Of a stretch of 64,000 nucleotides of DNA, positions 53,085 to 62,944 are shown one piece after another. The stretch covers positions 3,286,001 to 3,350,000 of the forward strand of contig NZ_CP099489.1 in NCBI RefSeq assembly GCF_023923225.1, read 5' to 3'. The notes beneath the pieces were generated by a model that was not told the DNA's origin, searched no databases, and saw nothing but the letters and a program-made list of their open reading frames with translations. The position numbers and the translations under genes were made by a program. Position 1 is the first letter of the stretch. Every line of letters begins with the position of its first letter. This DNA comes from Ornithinimicrobium faecis. Its GTDB lineage: Bacteria > Actinomycetota > Actinomycetes > Actinomycetales > Dermatophilaceae.

Positions 53085-53106
53085 TTGACATTGACACTAA
53101 TGTCAA
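53085..53106. promoter_or_regulatory. Dyad symmetry of MerR type between merR and the MFS gene
   Basis: TTGACAT and ATGTCAA (53085-53091 and 53100-53106) form a perfect 7-bp inverted repeat with an 8-base spacer. TTGACA doubles as a -35-like hexamer, and TCTACC or nearby bases may form the -10. Such overlapping dyads are typical of MerR operators. Confidence 0.65.
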
Positions 53107-53123
53107 AGTCTACCGTCGTGGAC

Positions 53124-54347
53124 ATGACGACACCAGGCCTGACCTCCGAGACCGATCGCTCGACCGCCGAGAGCGACCAGCTGCCATGGCGGGCGCTGCT
53201 CACCCTCGGCGCGGCCACGATGGTGATGGTCAGCGGCGAGATGCTCCCCACGGCGGTGCTCACCACCATGGGGGCTGGCCTCGGGGTGTCCGAGGCCAGC
53301 ACCGGTCTGCTGGTCAGCCTGTGGGCCCTGGTGGTCGTGGTCGCCAGCTTCCCCCTGGTGCGGCTGACCAGGACGTGGGACCGGACCGCCGTCATCACCG
53401 GGAGCATGCTGGCGTTTGCCGTGTCGGCCGCGCTGACCGCCCTGGCGCCGACGTATGCCGTGGCGCTGGCCAGCCGGGTCATCGGCGCCGCCGCAGTGGG
53501 CCTGCTCTGGTCGACGGTCAACGCCCACGTGGCCGACCTGGTGCCGGATCGGCAACTGGCCCGCGCGACCGCCATCGTGCTCGGTGGCGGGACGCTGGGT
53601 CTGGTCGTCGGCACGCCGGTCGGCCGGTTCGTCGCCGACCTGGCCGGGTGGCGGGCGTCCTTCTGGTTGCTGGCCGGGCTCGGCCTCGTCGTCGCCTGGC
53701 TCGTCCCCAGAGTCACGTCGAGCCAGGCATCCTCCAAGGACCGCGACGAGGCACCTGGCCAGGCACGAGGCACCGGCCAGGTCGGATCCATGGTGGCGGT
53801 CGCCGCACTCGTCGCGCTCGTGCTCGTCGGTCACTTCGGCGCCTACACCTACATCACGGTCCTGGGCGAGCAGCCGGCCACCCTGGTGGCCGGAGGCATC
53901 GGCACACTGCTGCTGGTCTTCGGACTGTCCTCCGCTGCCGGGGTGGCCCTGGCCGCTCGCATCGGGCACCGGACGTCCAGCGCCCTCGTGGTGGGCTCGG
54001 CGGCCACCGCAGCGGCTCTGCTCAGTCTCGTGGTCACCCAGGGGCATGCCGTCGGAGGACTGGTGGTCGTGGTGGCCTGGGGCCTGGCCTCCGGGACCGT
54101 GGCCCCGCTCGCGCAGACCCTGATCCTGCGTCTCGCCGGCCCCGAGCACCGCTCCCTCGCCGGGGCCCTGATCCCGGTGCTCTTCAATGCCGGCATCGCC
54201 GCAGGGGCGGCACTCGCGTCAGCCGTCGTTTCCCACAGCGGCGTCGACGCCCTCCCTGTCCCGGCCGCCGTGCTGGTCGCGGCCGCAGCCGCGGGTCTGC
54301 TGGTCGTGTCGCTCAACAACTCACAGAAATTGGCTCAGTCTGGCTAA
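53124..54347 (+). CDS. MFS transporter, DHA1 drug-efflux type
   Basis: This 407-residue protein has about twelve predicted helices, with the DHA1 motif in loop 2-3 in weak form (RLTRTWDRTAVIT) and helix 5 motif C (GTLGLVVGTPVGRFVADL). The family exports drugs or arabinose-like sugars. Control by the divergent MerR regulator suggests an inducible multidrug exporter. The ATG at 53124 follows a GTCGTGG region; a GTG two codons earlier is possible. The gene converges on the YihY gene with a 26-bp gap. Confidence 0.88.
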   Translation: MTTPGLTSETDRSTAESDQLPWRALLTLGAATMVMVSGEMLPTAVLTTMGAGLGVSEASTGLLVSLWALVVVVASFPLVRLTRTWDRTAVITGSMLAFAVSAALTALAPTYAVALASRVIGAAAVGLLWSTVNAHVADLVPDRQLARATAIVLGGGTLGLVVGTPVGRFVADLAGWRASFWLLAGLGLVVAWLVPRVTSSQASSKDRDEAPGQARGTGQVGSMVAVAALVALVLVGHFGAYTYITVLGEQPATLVAGGIGTLLLVFGLSSAAGVALAARIGHRTSSALVVGSAATAAALLSLVVTQGHAVGGLVVVVAWGLASGTVAPLAQTLILRLAGPEHRSLAGALIPVLFNAGIAAGAALASAVVSHSGVDALPVPAAVLVAAAAAGLLVVSLNNSQKLAQSG

Positions 54348-54373
54348 GTCCCAATTCCCGCAGCTGCCATCCC

Positions 54374-55381
54374 TTAGCGGTCAGGGTCACTCTCGCGACT
54401 CGCCTCGATGCGGATGCGCCGGTTCTCCTCGACGATCTCCTGCTGCTTCTCCGCCTTCTTGACCAGCTGGCGGTCATCGCGTGGCGACAGCTGCAGATCC
54501 TCCTCGGCCGGCAGCCCGGCCCGCAGCTCACGCCCTCGCTCGAACTCGGCGTCAAACTCGGCCCCGAACAGCAGGGCCACGTTGATCACCCAGAGCAGCA
54601 GGAGCATCAGGATCGCACCGGCCATCGCGCCGTAGGTCGCTGAGTAGTTGCCGAAGTTGGCCAGATAGAAGCCATAACCTGCGACCGCGATCACCATCAC
54701 CACGATCGCCACCAGCGCCCCGGGGCTGAACCAGCGGAACTTGCGCTTGAGGTTCGGAGTGCCCCAATAGAGCAGCCCGATGATGCCCACCACGATGACG
54801 AACAGGAAGGGCCACTTGGCGATGCCCCAGACCATGGTCGCCTGCTCGCCGAGCCCGATGACGCCGAAGATCGCCTCGGCAATGCCACCGGACAGCGCGA
54901 GCGACAGGGCGACGACGACCACGAGCAGCAGCACGACCAGGGTGATCAGCACCATGATCGGGCGCAGCTTCCAGACCGGCCGCCCCTCCTGCACGTCGAA
55001 GATGGCGTTCATCGCCCGGGAGAAGGCGTTGACATAGTTCGAGGCCGCCCAGAGGGCACCAGCCAGACCGATAAACAGGGCGATCCCGGCTCCCCCGGTG
55101 CCCTGCAGGTTGTTGATATAGCTCTCGATCGGCGCCAGCTGGTCCTCGGAAGCGCCGAGATCGGTGGCGACGTCCAGCAGCGCCTGCGTGGTCGAGGGGC
55201 CCTGCCCGAAGACACCGAGGAGCGAGGTGAGCGCCAAGATGGCGGGGAAGAGCGAGAGCACGCTGTAGTAGGTCAGCGCCGCCGCCAGGTCCGTCGCCCC
55301 GTCGTCAGTGAACTCAGCGATCGTGCGCTTGAACACCTTCCACAGGCTCACCTTCTGCGGTGCACTCGTCTCAGCACTCAC
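54374..55381 (-). CDS. YihY/virulence factor BrkB family membrane protein
   Basis: This 335-residue protein has the YihY/BrkB pattern: an N-terminal amphipathic start (DDGATDLAAALTYYSVLSLFPAIL), about six membrane helices, GGAGIALFIGLAGALWAASNYV in the middle and a conserved Tyr-rich end (YSATYGAMAGAI), followed by a charged coiled tail of about 55 residues. The family was once called ribonuclease BN in error; its function is unclear. The GTG at 55381 has GGGGAGAGG upstream. Confidence 0.9.
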   Translation of the reverse strand: MSAETSAPQKVSLWKVFKRTIAEFTDDGATDLAAALTYYSVLSLFPAILALTSLLGVFGQGPSTTQALLDVATDLGASEDQLAPIESYINNLQGTGGAGIALFIGLAGALWAASNYVNAFSRAMNAIFDVQEGRPVWKLRPIMVLITLVVLLLVVVVALSLALSGGIAEAIFGVIGLGEQATMVWGIAKWPFLFVIVVGIIGLLYWGTPNLKRKFRWFSPGALVAIVVMVIAVAGYGFYLANFGNYSATYGAMAGAILMLLLLWVINVALLFGAEFDAEFERGRELRAGLPAEEDLQLSPRDDRQLVKKAEKQQEIVEENRRIRIEASRESDPDR

Positions 55382-55558
55382 GGCCTCTCCCCTCGAGTTG
55401 GTGTCGGGTCCAGCGGCCCAGTGTGCCAAAGGTCGCGATGTTGCGCCGCGCGAAACCGGGAGTATGCCGAGGCACGCCCTGGCAGGCCAGCTTCCCGGGG
55501 GCTGTGGGTGGGGTCGGTGGGTGACCGACCACGAAGGTGACGTGCACGGCATACAAAA

Positions 55559-55591
55559 GGTCCCCAGCCGGACGTATCCGAACTGGGGACC
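55559..55591 (-). terminator. Terminator after tRNA-Lys
   Basis: GGTCCCCAG (55559-55567) pairs perfectly with CTGGGGACC (55583-55591). On the minus strand the stem is followed by TTTT. It ends 7 bp past the tRNA-Lys 3' end. Confidence 0.9.
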
Positions 55592-55597
55592 TGGTGG

Positions 55598-55670
<73 letters not shown>

Positions 55671-55739
55671 GCGACGCAGAACTTTAGCACCGGCAGGCTG
55701 CCTGACAGAAATCGTGGGACGTGCGTCAAGATGGAGCCC

Positions 55740-56798
55740 ATGCGTGCACTCGTGAAGACCACCGCCGGTCCCGGGCTGGAGCTCCTCGACGTCCCCGAGC
55801 CCGAGGCGGGCCCCGGCGAGGTCAAGATCAAGGTGCTGCGGGCCGGACTGTGCGGCACCGACCTGCACATCGAGTCCTGGGACGACTGGGCGGCGAGCAT
55901 GCTCAAGCCGCCGCTGGTCGTGGGGCACGAGTTCTATGGCGAGATCGTCGCGGTCGGGGAGGGCGTGGCGACCGGGGACGGGAAGTACGACCTGCGGGTC
56001 GGCATGCGCGTCTCTGCCGAGGGTCACGTGATCTGCGGGCGGTGCCGCAACTGCCGAGCTGGCCGCCAGCAGATGTGTGTGCAGACCTCCAGCCTCGGCG
56101 TGAACCGCGACGGCGCCTTCGCCGACTATGTGGTCGTGCCGGCCGCCAACGTCTGGGAGCAGCCGGACGCCATCGACCCTGACCTCGGCGCCGTCTTCGA
56201 TCCACTGGGCAACGCGGTGCACACGGCGCTGAGCTTCCCGATGTCCGGCGACGATGTGCTGATCACCGGTGCCGGCCCGATCGGCGTGATGGCCACCGCG
56301 ATCTCCCGGCACATCGGCGCGCGCTACATCGTGGTCACCGACGTCTCCGACCACCGCCTCGCCCTGGCGAGGGCGGCCGGTGCCGACCGCGTGGTCAACG
56401 TCGCCCGCGACCGGGTCCGCCCGGTGCAGGCAGAGCTCGGCATGGCCGAGGGGTTCGACGTGGGTCTGGAGATGTCCGGCTCCCCCAGCGCCCTGTCGGA
56501 GATGGTGGAGAACGCCACCCACGGCGCGAAGGTCGCACTGCTGGGACTGCCCAAGGAGCCGTTCGCGATCGACTGGGGACCGGTGATCACGCGGATGATC
56601 ACGATCAAGGGCATCTACGGCCGCGAGATGTATGACACGTGGTATCGGATGACGTTCATGCTGCAGACCTCCGAGGTCCTGCGCGAGCGCATCCGCTCGG
56701 TCATCACCCACCGCTTCCCGGCTGAGCAGTGGCAGGACGCGTTTGCCGCCGCCAGGTCGGGTGAGGTGGGCAAAGTCATTATGGATTGGAGCTCATGA
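55740..56798 (+). CDS. tdh: L-threonine 3-dehydrogenase
   Basis: This 352-residue zinc enzyme oxidises L-threonine to 2-amino-3-ketobutyrate. The medium-chain dehydrogenase features are present: catalytic zinc site AGLCGTDLH and GHEFYGEI, structural zinc cysteines in CGRCRNCRAGRQQMC, and the NAD-binding VLITGAGPIGVMA. The tail segment YGREMYDTWYRM is typical of Tdh. The start is the ATG at 55740, with another in-frame ATG 9 bp upstream. It is followed by kbl, forming the threonine-to-glycine pathway. Confidence 0.95.
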   Translation: MRALVKTTAGPGLELLDVPEPEAGPGEVKIKVLRAGLCGTDLHIESWDDWAASMLKPPLVVGHEFYGEIVAVGEGVATGDGKYDLRVGMRVSAEGHVICGRCRNCRAGRQQMCVQTSSLGVNRDGAFADYVVVPAANVWEQPDAIDPDLGAVFDPLGNAVHTALSFPMSGDDVLITGAGPIGVMATAISRHIGARYIVVTDVSDHRLALARAAGADRVVNVARDRVRPVQAELGMAEGFDVGLEMSGSPSALSEMVENATHGAKVALLGLPKEPFAIDWGPVITRMITIKGIYGREMYDTWYRMTFMLQTSEVLRERIRSVITHRFPAEQWQDAFAAARSGEVGKVIMDWSS

Positions 56799-56879
56799 CA
56801 GGGGTCGGAGGACACGAGCTTGCGAGGCCCGGACGGCCCCGCGGAATGAGCGCAAAAGATATGAGCTGAGGAGAACACC

Positions 56880-58079
<1,200 letters not shown>

Positions 58080-58091
58080 GCACCCTCACTC

Positions 58092-58721
58092 GTGAAGACC
58101 CTCGAAAGATATCTCCAGGACCGCCGGACCAGCAGCGTCGAGGACATCGCCTTCGGGCTGGCCACCCTCATCTTCGCAATTCTGGTCGTCAAGGTGCTCC
58201 CCCTGGTGGCGCACCTGGACCCCGTGCTGCAGATCCTCGGCTCAGCCCTCAGCCTGGCTGTGCTGGTGCGGCTGCTCGGCTGGGCCTTCCTGTGGGTGCG
58301 CAGCCGGCGGATCCGCGGCTCCTGGGTCTACCGCTCCAGCGCCGCCAACTGGGGTCTGGCCCGCATCAGTCTGACCGGATCAACACTGCGTTATGAGGTG
58401 CAGCTCTTCGAGACCTTGGCGGGCCTTCGCTCAGCGCTGGACGGTCAGCCCGTCAGCGACGGTGACTTCCTGGGCCACACCACCTCGACGTTCTGTGAAT
58501 ACGACGACCACCAGGTCAACATCCGTTATGAGGTCAGCCAGGCGTCCACCCGCTATGAGCCGCGCGCCGGCTTCCTGGTGCTGCGACCTGCGGGCCCCGA
58601 GGCAGGGCACCACATGGTCGGCTACTGGACCTCCACGAGCGGCACCGGCAGCGGGGAGATCTATCTGAGCCGGCCCGAGCGGATCGACGAGATCCATCAC
58701 GCCGCGGAGAAGGACCAGTGA
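58092..58721 (+). CDS. Two-TM protein with C-terminal beta domain, resembling CBASS Cap15
   Basis: This 209-residue protein has two membrane helices (about residues 21-41 and 46-67) and a soluble domain of about 130 residues rich in beta strands: GSWVYRSSAANWG, ARISLTGSTLRYEV, STFCEYDDHQVNIRYEV, then HHMVGYWTSTSGTGSGEIYLSRP. Order and motifs (GxW start, late GYWTxxxxxGxIxL) recall the S-2TMbeta/Cap15 effectors of cyclic-nucleotide immunity, which disrupt membranes. No CD-NTase gene is nearby; it sits between kbl and tyrA. The GTG at 58092 is used. A solitary housekeeping relative is equally possible. Confidence 0.5.
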   Translation: MKTLERYLQDRRTSSVEDIAFGLATLIFAILVVKVLPLVAHLDPVLQILGSALSLAVLVRLLGWAFLWVRSRRIRGSWVYRSSAANWGLARISLTGSTLRYEVQLFETLAGLRSALDGQPVSDGDFLGHTTSTFCEYDDHQVNIRYEVSQASTRYEPRAGFLVLRPAGPEAGHHMVGYWTSTSGTGSGEIYLSRPERIDEIHHAAEKDQ

Positions 58722-59677
58722 CGCAGGTGCCCCCGCAGGTCAACTCCTGCGCGGTCGTCGGGCTGGGCCTGATCGGGGGCTCGTTCGCGCTGCGCATGCT
58801 GCAGCTGGGGGTGGCGGTGCACGGGTGGGACCCCGATGCCGAGACCCGCACGCAGGCCGCCGCGGCAGGGATTCAGATCGCCGAGACCATCAGCGCCCTC
58901 CCGCGCACGGACCTCGCCCTCCTGGCCGGTCCGACGAGCACCGTCGTCGATCAGCTGCGCCGCGGCGAGGTGCCGCAGGCCACGGTGCTGATCGATGCGT
59001 GCAGCGCCAAGGGCGTGATCGCCGACGCGGCGCTCGGGTCCGGGCTGACTCACCTGGTGCCGTGCCACCCGATGGCGGGCACCGAGCACAGCGGCTTCGC
59101 CGCGGCGCAGGCAGATCTGCTCACGGACGCCGTCTGGGCGATCACCCCAGTCCCCGGCAACGACCTTGAGAGCATCCACACGGCGCTCTCCACCGTGGTC
59201 GGTGCGTTCGAGTCCCGGGCCGCGCTGATCAGCCCGCAGGTGCACGACGAGGCCGTGGCGGCGGTCTCCCACGTGCCGCACGCGACCGGCCAGGCGCTGG
59301 TGCGCGGTGTGCTCCGCTCCGCCCACCCAGATCTGACAGCAGCCCTTGCTGCCGGGTCCTTCCGCGACGCGACCCGGGTGCTGCGCGGCGACGTGGACAA
59401 GACGGTCGAGTTGCTGACCCAGAACCGCGGCGCCGTGCTCGAGCAGCTCGCGGCTCTCACCGAGGACCTCAACCACCTGCAGTCACTGCTCTCGGATGAG
59501 CAGGACGACGCCGTGCACGACTGGTTTGCCCACGCGCCAGAGGTAGGGGCCGGCGAGCGTTCGCTGCCGCTGGACTCCGGGGCCGACCTGGCGGAGTTGC
59601 TAGAGGCCGGAGCCGAGGGCTATCTCGTCACCGGGCTTGGCGCCCAACTCACCCTGGTGCGGCCCACAAGCAGCTAG
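58718..59677 (+). CDS. tyrA: Prephenate dehydrogenase, monofunctional
   Basis: This 319-residue protein has an N-terminal NAD-binding fold (AVVGLGLIGGSFALRM, residues 12-27), the LTHLVPCHPMAGTEHSG motif with the substrate-binding His near 118, and a helical dimerisation domain. It oxidises prephenate to 4-hydroxyphenylpyruvate and lacks a chorismate mutase domain. This is the kind of TyrA usual in actinobacteria, so the T-protein at 35.7 kb would be the extra copy. It overlaps the 2TM gene by GTGA. Confidence 0.9.
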   Translation: MTQVPPQVNSCAVVGLGLIGGSFALRMLQLGVAVHGWDPDAETRTQAAAAGIQIAETISALPRTDLALLAGPTSTVVDQLRRGEVPQATVLIDACSAKGVIADAALGSGLTHLVPCHPMAGTEHSGFAAAQADLLTDAVWAITPVPGNDLESIHTALSTVVGAFESRAALISPQVHDEAVAAVSHVPHATGQALVRGVLRSAHPDLTAALAAGSFRDATRVLRGDVDKTVELLTQNRGAVLEQLAALTEDLNHLQSLLSDEQDDAVHDWFAHAPEVGAGERSLPLDSGADLAELLEAGAEGYLVTGLGAQLTLVRPTSS

Positions 59678-59883
59678 CGAGCGTTGGAGTCTGGCCGACC
59701 GGGGTCGGCGTGCCACGCGATGTGCCCGTCCTGGCCCTCAAAGGCCACGAGCGCCCCGCACGCCCTGCAGACCGGCATCCTCGGGCCGCGATCGCTGAGC
59801 GTGAACTCTGGGCGCAGCGGTGGGCTCGTGAGACCGAAGAAGGACCGTGCAGAGTTGACCAGAGACATGGACGGCATCCTCAC
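59674..59883 (-). CDS. Small hypothetical protein with possible zinc motif
   Basis: This 69-residue protein carries VCRACGALVAFEGQDGHIAWH near residues 38-58 (core CRACG...HIAWH), where two Cys and two His may bind zinc. It resembles the short zinc-ribbon-like proteins of actinobacteria but no family is named. The GTG at 59883 overlaps the stop of the upstream DUF1905 gene as GTGA, which supports it as a real gene. Its own stop overlaps the convergent tyrA stop by 4 bp. Confidence 0.6.
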   Translation of the reverse strand: MRMPSMSLVNSARSFFGLTSPPLRPEFTLSDRGPRMPVCRACGALVAFEGQDGHIAWHADPGRPDSNAR

Positions 59884-60224
59884 ACGGGGCGCTGGGTCAG
59901 GTTCATTCGGGCCGTGATCACCTCGCCCGGCTCGATGCCGGCCGCACGGCGGACAGCCACCCGCAACGGGAGGAGATAGCGCCCGTCCTTGGGGAACAGT
60001 GCTGTGCTGAAGTCGGTCTGCCCGATCCGCACCTCAACGGCCACCTGGCCCCAATACTCCAGGCCGCGTGCCGCCTCCTTGATGTCCTCACTCTCCTCAA
60101 CCGGGATGTCGAGGAACCAGAACGGTGCGGGACCGCGCCACTCGATGACCGGACCGGTGCAGGTGAACTCCACCCGACAGTCATACCGGAACACCAGGAT
60201 GCCGTCCACCGTGCGCACCGCCAT
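59880..60224 (-). CDS. DUF1905 domain protein
   Basis: This 114-residue protein matches DUF1905: VEFTCTGPVIEWRGPAPFWFLDIP near the start (core WRGPAPFWFLDIP), VAVEVRIGQTDFSTALFPKDGRYLLPL in the middle (core FPKDGRYLLPL) and VRRAAGIEPGEVI near the end. The family adopts a small beta barrel whose function is not known. The ATG at 60224 begins MAVRTV; the much longer open frame upstream is spurious. It is coupled to the 69-residue gene. Confidence 0.85.
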   Translation of the reverse strand: MAVRTVDGILVFRYDCRVEFTCTGPVIEWRGPAPFWFLDIPVEESEDIKEAARGLEYWGQVAVEVRIGQTDFSTALFPKDGRYLLPLRVAVRRAAGIEPGEVITARMNLTQRPV

Positions 60225-60278
60225 CCGGCGTGATGAGACCCTGTTCACCCACCCGCGCGAGCGATACGCTGACTGTTC

Positions 60279-61103
60279 ATGAAACCCACCCGGACAATGA
60301 CGTCCCTGGCAGCCGTGACTGCCCTGCTGTTCCCGCTCGCAGCTCTCACCGCGCCAGCCTCGGCGGCACCGCCATCCTTCACCTACGACGCCATCGGTGA
60401 CTCCTACGCCGCCGGCTCCGGAGCTCCTGATGGCGCCGCGTATGCCGAGGTGCTGGACGGCCGGATGCGCATCGCCCTCGATGACTTCGCCGCGGTCCCC
60501 GGCGCGACGGCCGGCCCGTCTGGCAACAGCCTGGAGGCTCAGCTCGGTGCTCTCGATGCCGACACCGACCTGGTGACGCTGACCATCGGCGGCAACGACA
60601 TTCCGTGGAGCCAGACCGTGACGGTGTGCCTTGCGACCGCTGACGCGATCTGCCTGGCCACCATCGCCGGTGTCGAGGCGCAGATCCAGACCGCGCTGCC
60701 GGCCGTGCTGGACGCCGCCTACGCCCAGGTGGCCGACGCTGCCCCTGAGTCGCACGTCGTGGTCACTGGCTACGCCCACCTGTTCTCCCCCGACGCCGGG
60801 GCGTATGAGGTGCCCCTGACACCCGAGCTGACCCTGCAGATGTCGGTCGTTGAGCAACAAGCCGCCAACGATGCGGCTGACCTGCTCAATGCGGTCATCG
60901 CCGAGCGAGCTGAGGCCCACGGCTTCGACTTCGTGGACATCACGTCGCGTTTCGCCGGCCACGGTGCCAACGCCGACGACCCGTGGGTGCACGGCGTCGT
61001 CCCGACCAGTCCCGGGGAGTCCTTCCACCCCAACGCCAGGGGCTACCGTGCCCACGCCGCGGCGCTGACCGCCGACATCAACCCCAGGGACCTGCGCGGC
61101 TAG
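60279..61103 (+). CDS. Secreted SGNH/GDSL-family hydrolase
   Basis: This 274-residue protein has a signal peptide with a hydrophobic core (LAAVTALLFPLAALTAP) and likely cleavage after ASA (residue 29). The SGNH blocks follow: block I GDSYAAGSG with Ser42, block III GGNDIPW, and block V SFHPNARGYRAHA with the catalytic His. Cysteines in VCLATADAICLA may pair. It is a secreted esterase or lipase of the Streptomyces SCO-type family. It diverges from the DUF1905 gene. Confidence 0.92.
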   Translation: MKPTRTMTSLAAVTALLFPLAALTAPASAAPPSFTYDAIGDSYAAGSGAPDGAAYAEVLDGRMRIALDDFAAVPGATAGPSGNSLEAQLGALDADTDLVTLTIGGNDIPWSQTVTVCLATADAICLATIAGVEAQIQTALPAVLDAAYAQVADAAPESHVVVTGYAHLFSPDAGAYEVPLTPELTLQMSVVEQQAANDAADLLNAVIAERAEAHGFDFVDITSRFAGHGANADDPWVHGVVPTSPGESFHPNARGYRAHAAALTADINPRDLRG

Positions 61104-61112
61104 CCTGGGGCG

Positions 61113-61700
61113 GTGACCGAACACTTCCGAGGCGATGACCGCAGCAACTACGAGCGCATGGTTGCCGGAGACCTCTACATCGCCGACGACCCGAGGATCG
61201 AGACCGAGGGACGCCGCGCCATCGAGTTGGCCGCCGACTACGGCACGGCCTATCTGGAGGACGTCGAGGCGGCTCAGCTGGTGCTCACGGAACTCGTCGG
61301 CGAACTCGGCGAGGGCGTCCACATTCGGCCACCGCTCTACGTTGACTACGGCCGCAACCTCACCATCGGCGAGGGCACCTTCATCAACTTCGGGCTGACG
61401 GCGCTCGATGTCGCGTCGATCACGATCGGCAAGGACTGCCAGATTGCCACCCACGTGCAACTGCTGACTGCCTGGCACCCGGTGGAGCCGGGCCCGCGCC
61501 GAGCCGGTCTCGAGGCAGCCTCCCCCATCACCATCGGCGACAACGTCTGGATCGGCGGCGGCGCGATCGTGCTCCCGGGCGTCAGCATCGGTGACAACTC
61601 GGTGATCGGCGCTGGTGCTGTCGTGACCAAGGACGTCCCGGCCAACGTGGTCGCGGTCGGCAACCCGGCGCGCGTGATCAAGACTTTCGATGCACCGTGA
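61113..61700 (+). CDS. Sugar O-acetyltransferase (maltose/galactoside acetyltransferase type)
   Basis: This 195-residue enzyme has the N-terminal Mac domain (MVAGDLYIADDPRI region) and a left-handed beta-helix of hexapeptide repeats (about residues 70-190: ITIGKDCQIATHVQLL, ITIGDNVWIGGGAIVLPGVSIGDNSVIGAG by position), with catalytic His in the loop TAWHPVEP. It would acetylate a sugar from acetyl-CoA. The GTG at 61113 starts 9 bp after the SGNH stop; its TGA overlaps the MFS start. Confidence 0.92.
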   Translation: MTEHFRGDDRSNYERMVAGDLYIADDPRIETEGRRAIELAADYGTAYLEDVEAAQLVLTELVGELGEGVHIRPPLYVDYGRNLTIGEGTFINFGLTALDVASITIGKDCQIATHVQLLTAWHPVEPGPRRAGLEAASPITIGDNVWIGGGAIVLPGVSIGDNSVIGAGAVVTKDVPANVVAVGNPARVIKTFDAP

Positions 61701-62944
61701 CCACACCGGCTGAGCACCCAGGGCCGGACCACTCGGGGCCGGACCACTCGGGGCACGCCCGGCCTATCGGCCCGGCGTTCGCGCTCGTCGCGGCGATCCT
61801 GATTGCGATCAACCTGCGCCCCGGTGCCTCCTCGGTGGGTCCGGTGCTGGAGGAACTCACCGCTGGGCTCGGCATGAGCACTGCCGTGGCCGGGTTCGTG
61901 ACCGCGCTCCCTGGTCTGTGCTTCGGTGCGGTTGGCGCGATTGCCGTGCTCGTGGCCCGACGCATCGGCATGACGACGGGCATCGTCCTCGGTCTGGTCT
62001 CCGTGGTCCTGGGGCTGATCGTGCGGGCCACCGTCGACAACACCGCAGCTTTTCTGGCCCTGACCACGCTGGCCCTTGGGGGCGCGGCGATCGGCAACGT
62101 GCTGGTGCCCGCCTGGATCAAGCGACAGCCACGTGACGTCCGGCTCATGACGGCCTACAGCGTGGGGTTGACTGCTGGTGGAGCCCTGGCCTCCGCCCTG
62201 GTCGCCCCGATCAGTTCAGGCTCGAGCCTGGGCTGGCGCGCAGGCCTGGGGGTGTGGGGGCTGCTCGCCCTCGCCGCCGTCGTCCCATGGACCGTCATCG
62301 CACTGCGAGAGCGCAAGACGCCTGGGGGACGCGGCAGCCGGAGCCGCACGGACCACGCCGGGCGGATCTATCGCTCCCCCAGCGCGATCGCACTCGCCGT
62401 GATCCTCGGCGTCCAGTCGATGAACGCCTACATCCAGTTCGGTTGGCTCCCGCAGATCTATCGGGATGCCGGCCTGTCGGCCGGCTACGCCGGTCTGCTC
62501 ATGTCGCTGCTCACGTCGCTGACCCTGATCGGTGCGCTGATCATGCCCACTGTGATCGCCCGCTCTCCCTCGCTGCACCCGTGGATGTATGCGTTCGGCG
62601 CGCTGCTGATCATCGGGAACGCCGGGTTGCTGCTGGCTCCGGCGACCCTGCCCTGGCTCTGGGCGGTGATCCTGGGCGCGTCCGGTTTTGCCTTCCCGAC
62701 CGCGATCGCGCTGATCACCGCGCGGACCCGCGACCCGCAGGTCACTGCCCGGCTGTCGGGGTTCGTGCAACCCCTGGGTTACATGTTCGCAGCGATCGGT
62801 CCGTTCGTCGTCGGCCTGATCTACGAGGCGACCGGCACCTGGACCATCGTCCTGATCCTGCTCATGGCCAGCGGCGTCGTGCTCACCCTGGCCGGGCTGC
62901 GAGTCTCCCGACCCGCCTGGGTGGACGACGAGCTCGGCGCCTAG
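61697..62944 (+). CDS. MFS transporter, CynX/NimT type
   Basis: This 415-residue protein has about twelve helices and the CynX/NimT features: a conserved NLRPGASSVGPVLEEL after helix 1 (core NLRPGASSVGP), and a cyanate-permease-like segment in the second half (GFVQPLGYMFAAIGPFVVG). Relatives carry cyanate or 2-nitroimidazole; substrate here is unknown. The GTG at 61697 overlaps the acetyltransferase stop, so the SGNH, acetyltransferase and MFS genes form one operon. Confidence 0.88.
   Translation: MTTPAEHPGPDHSGPDHSGHARPIGPAFALVAAILIAINLRPGASSVGPVLEELTAGLGMSTAVAGFVTALPGLCFGAVGAIAVLVARRIGMTTGIVLGLVSVVLGLIVRATVDNTAAFLALTTLALGGAAIGNVLVPAWIKRQPRDVRLMTAYSVGLTAGGALASALVAPISSGSSLGWRAGLGVWGLLALAAVVPWTVIALRERKTPGGRGSRSRTDHAGRIYRSPSAIALAVILGVQSMNAYIQFGWLPQIYRDAGLSAGYAGLLMSLLTSLTLIGALIMPTVIARSPSLHPWMYAFGALLIIGNAGLLLAPATLPWLWAVILGASGFAFPTAIALITARTRDPQVTARLSGFVQPLGYMFAAIGPFVVGLIYEATGTWTIVLILLMASGVVLTLAGLRVSRPAWVDDELGA

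Noticed and set aside
52367..54643. A 758-codon plus-strand frame covering tetR, merR and MFS
   Set aside because: It ignores three supported genes in other frames and has no domain.
59880..61706. A 608-codon minus-strand frame
   Set aside because: Only the last 114 codons (DUF1905) are supported; the rest is antisense to the SGNH hydrolase and acetyltransferase genes.
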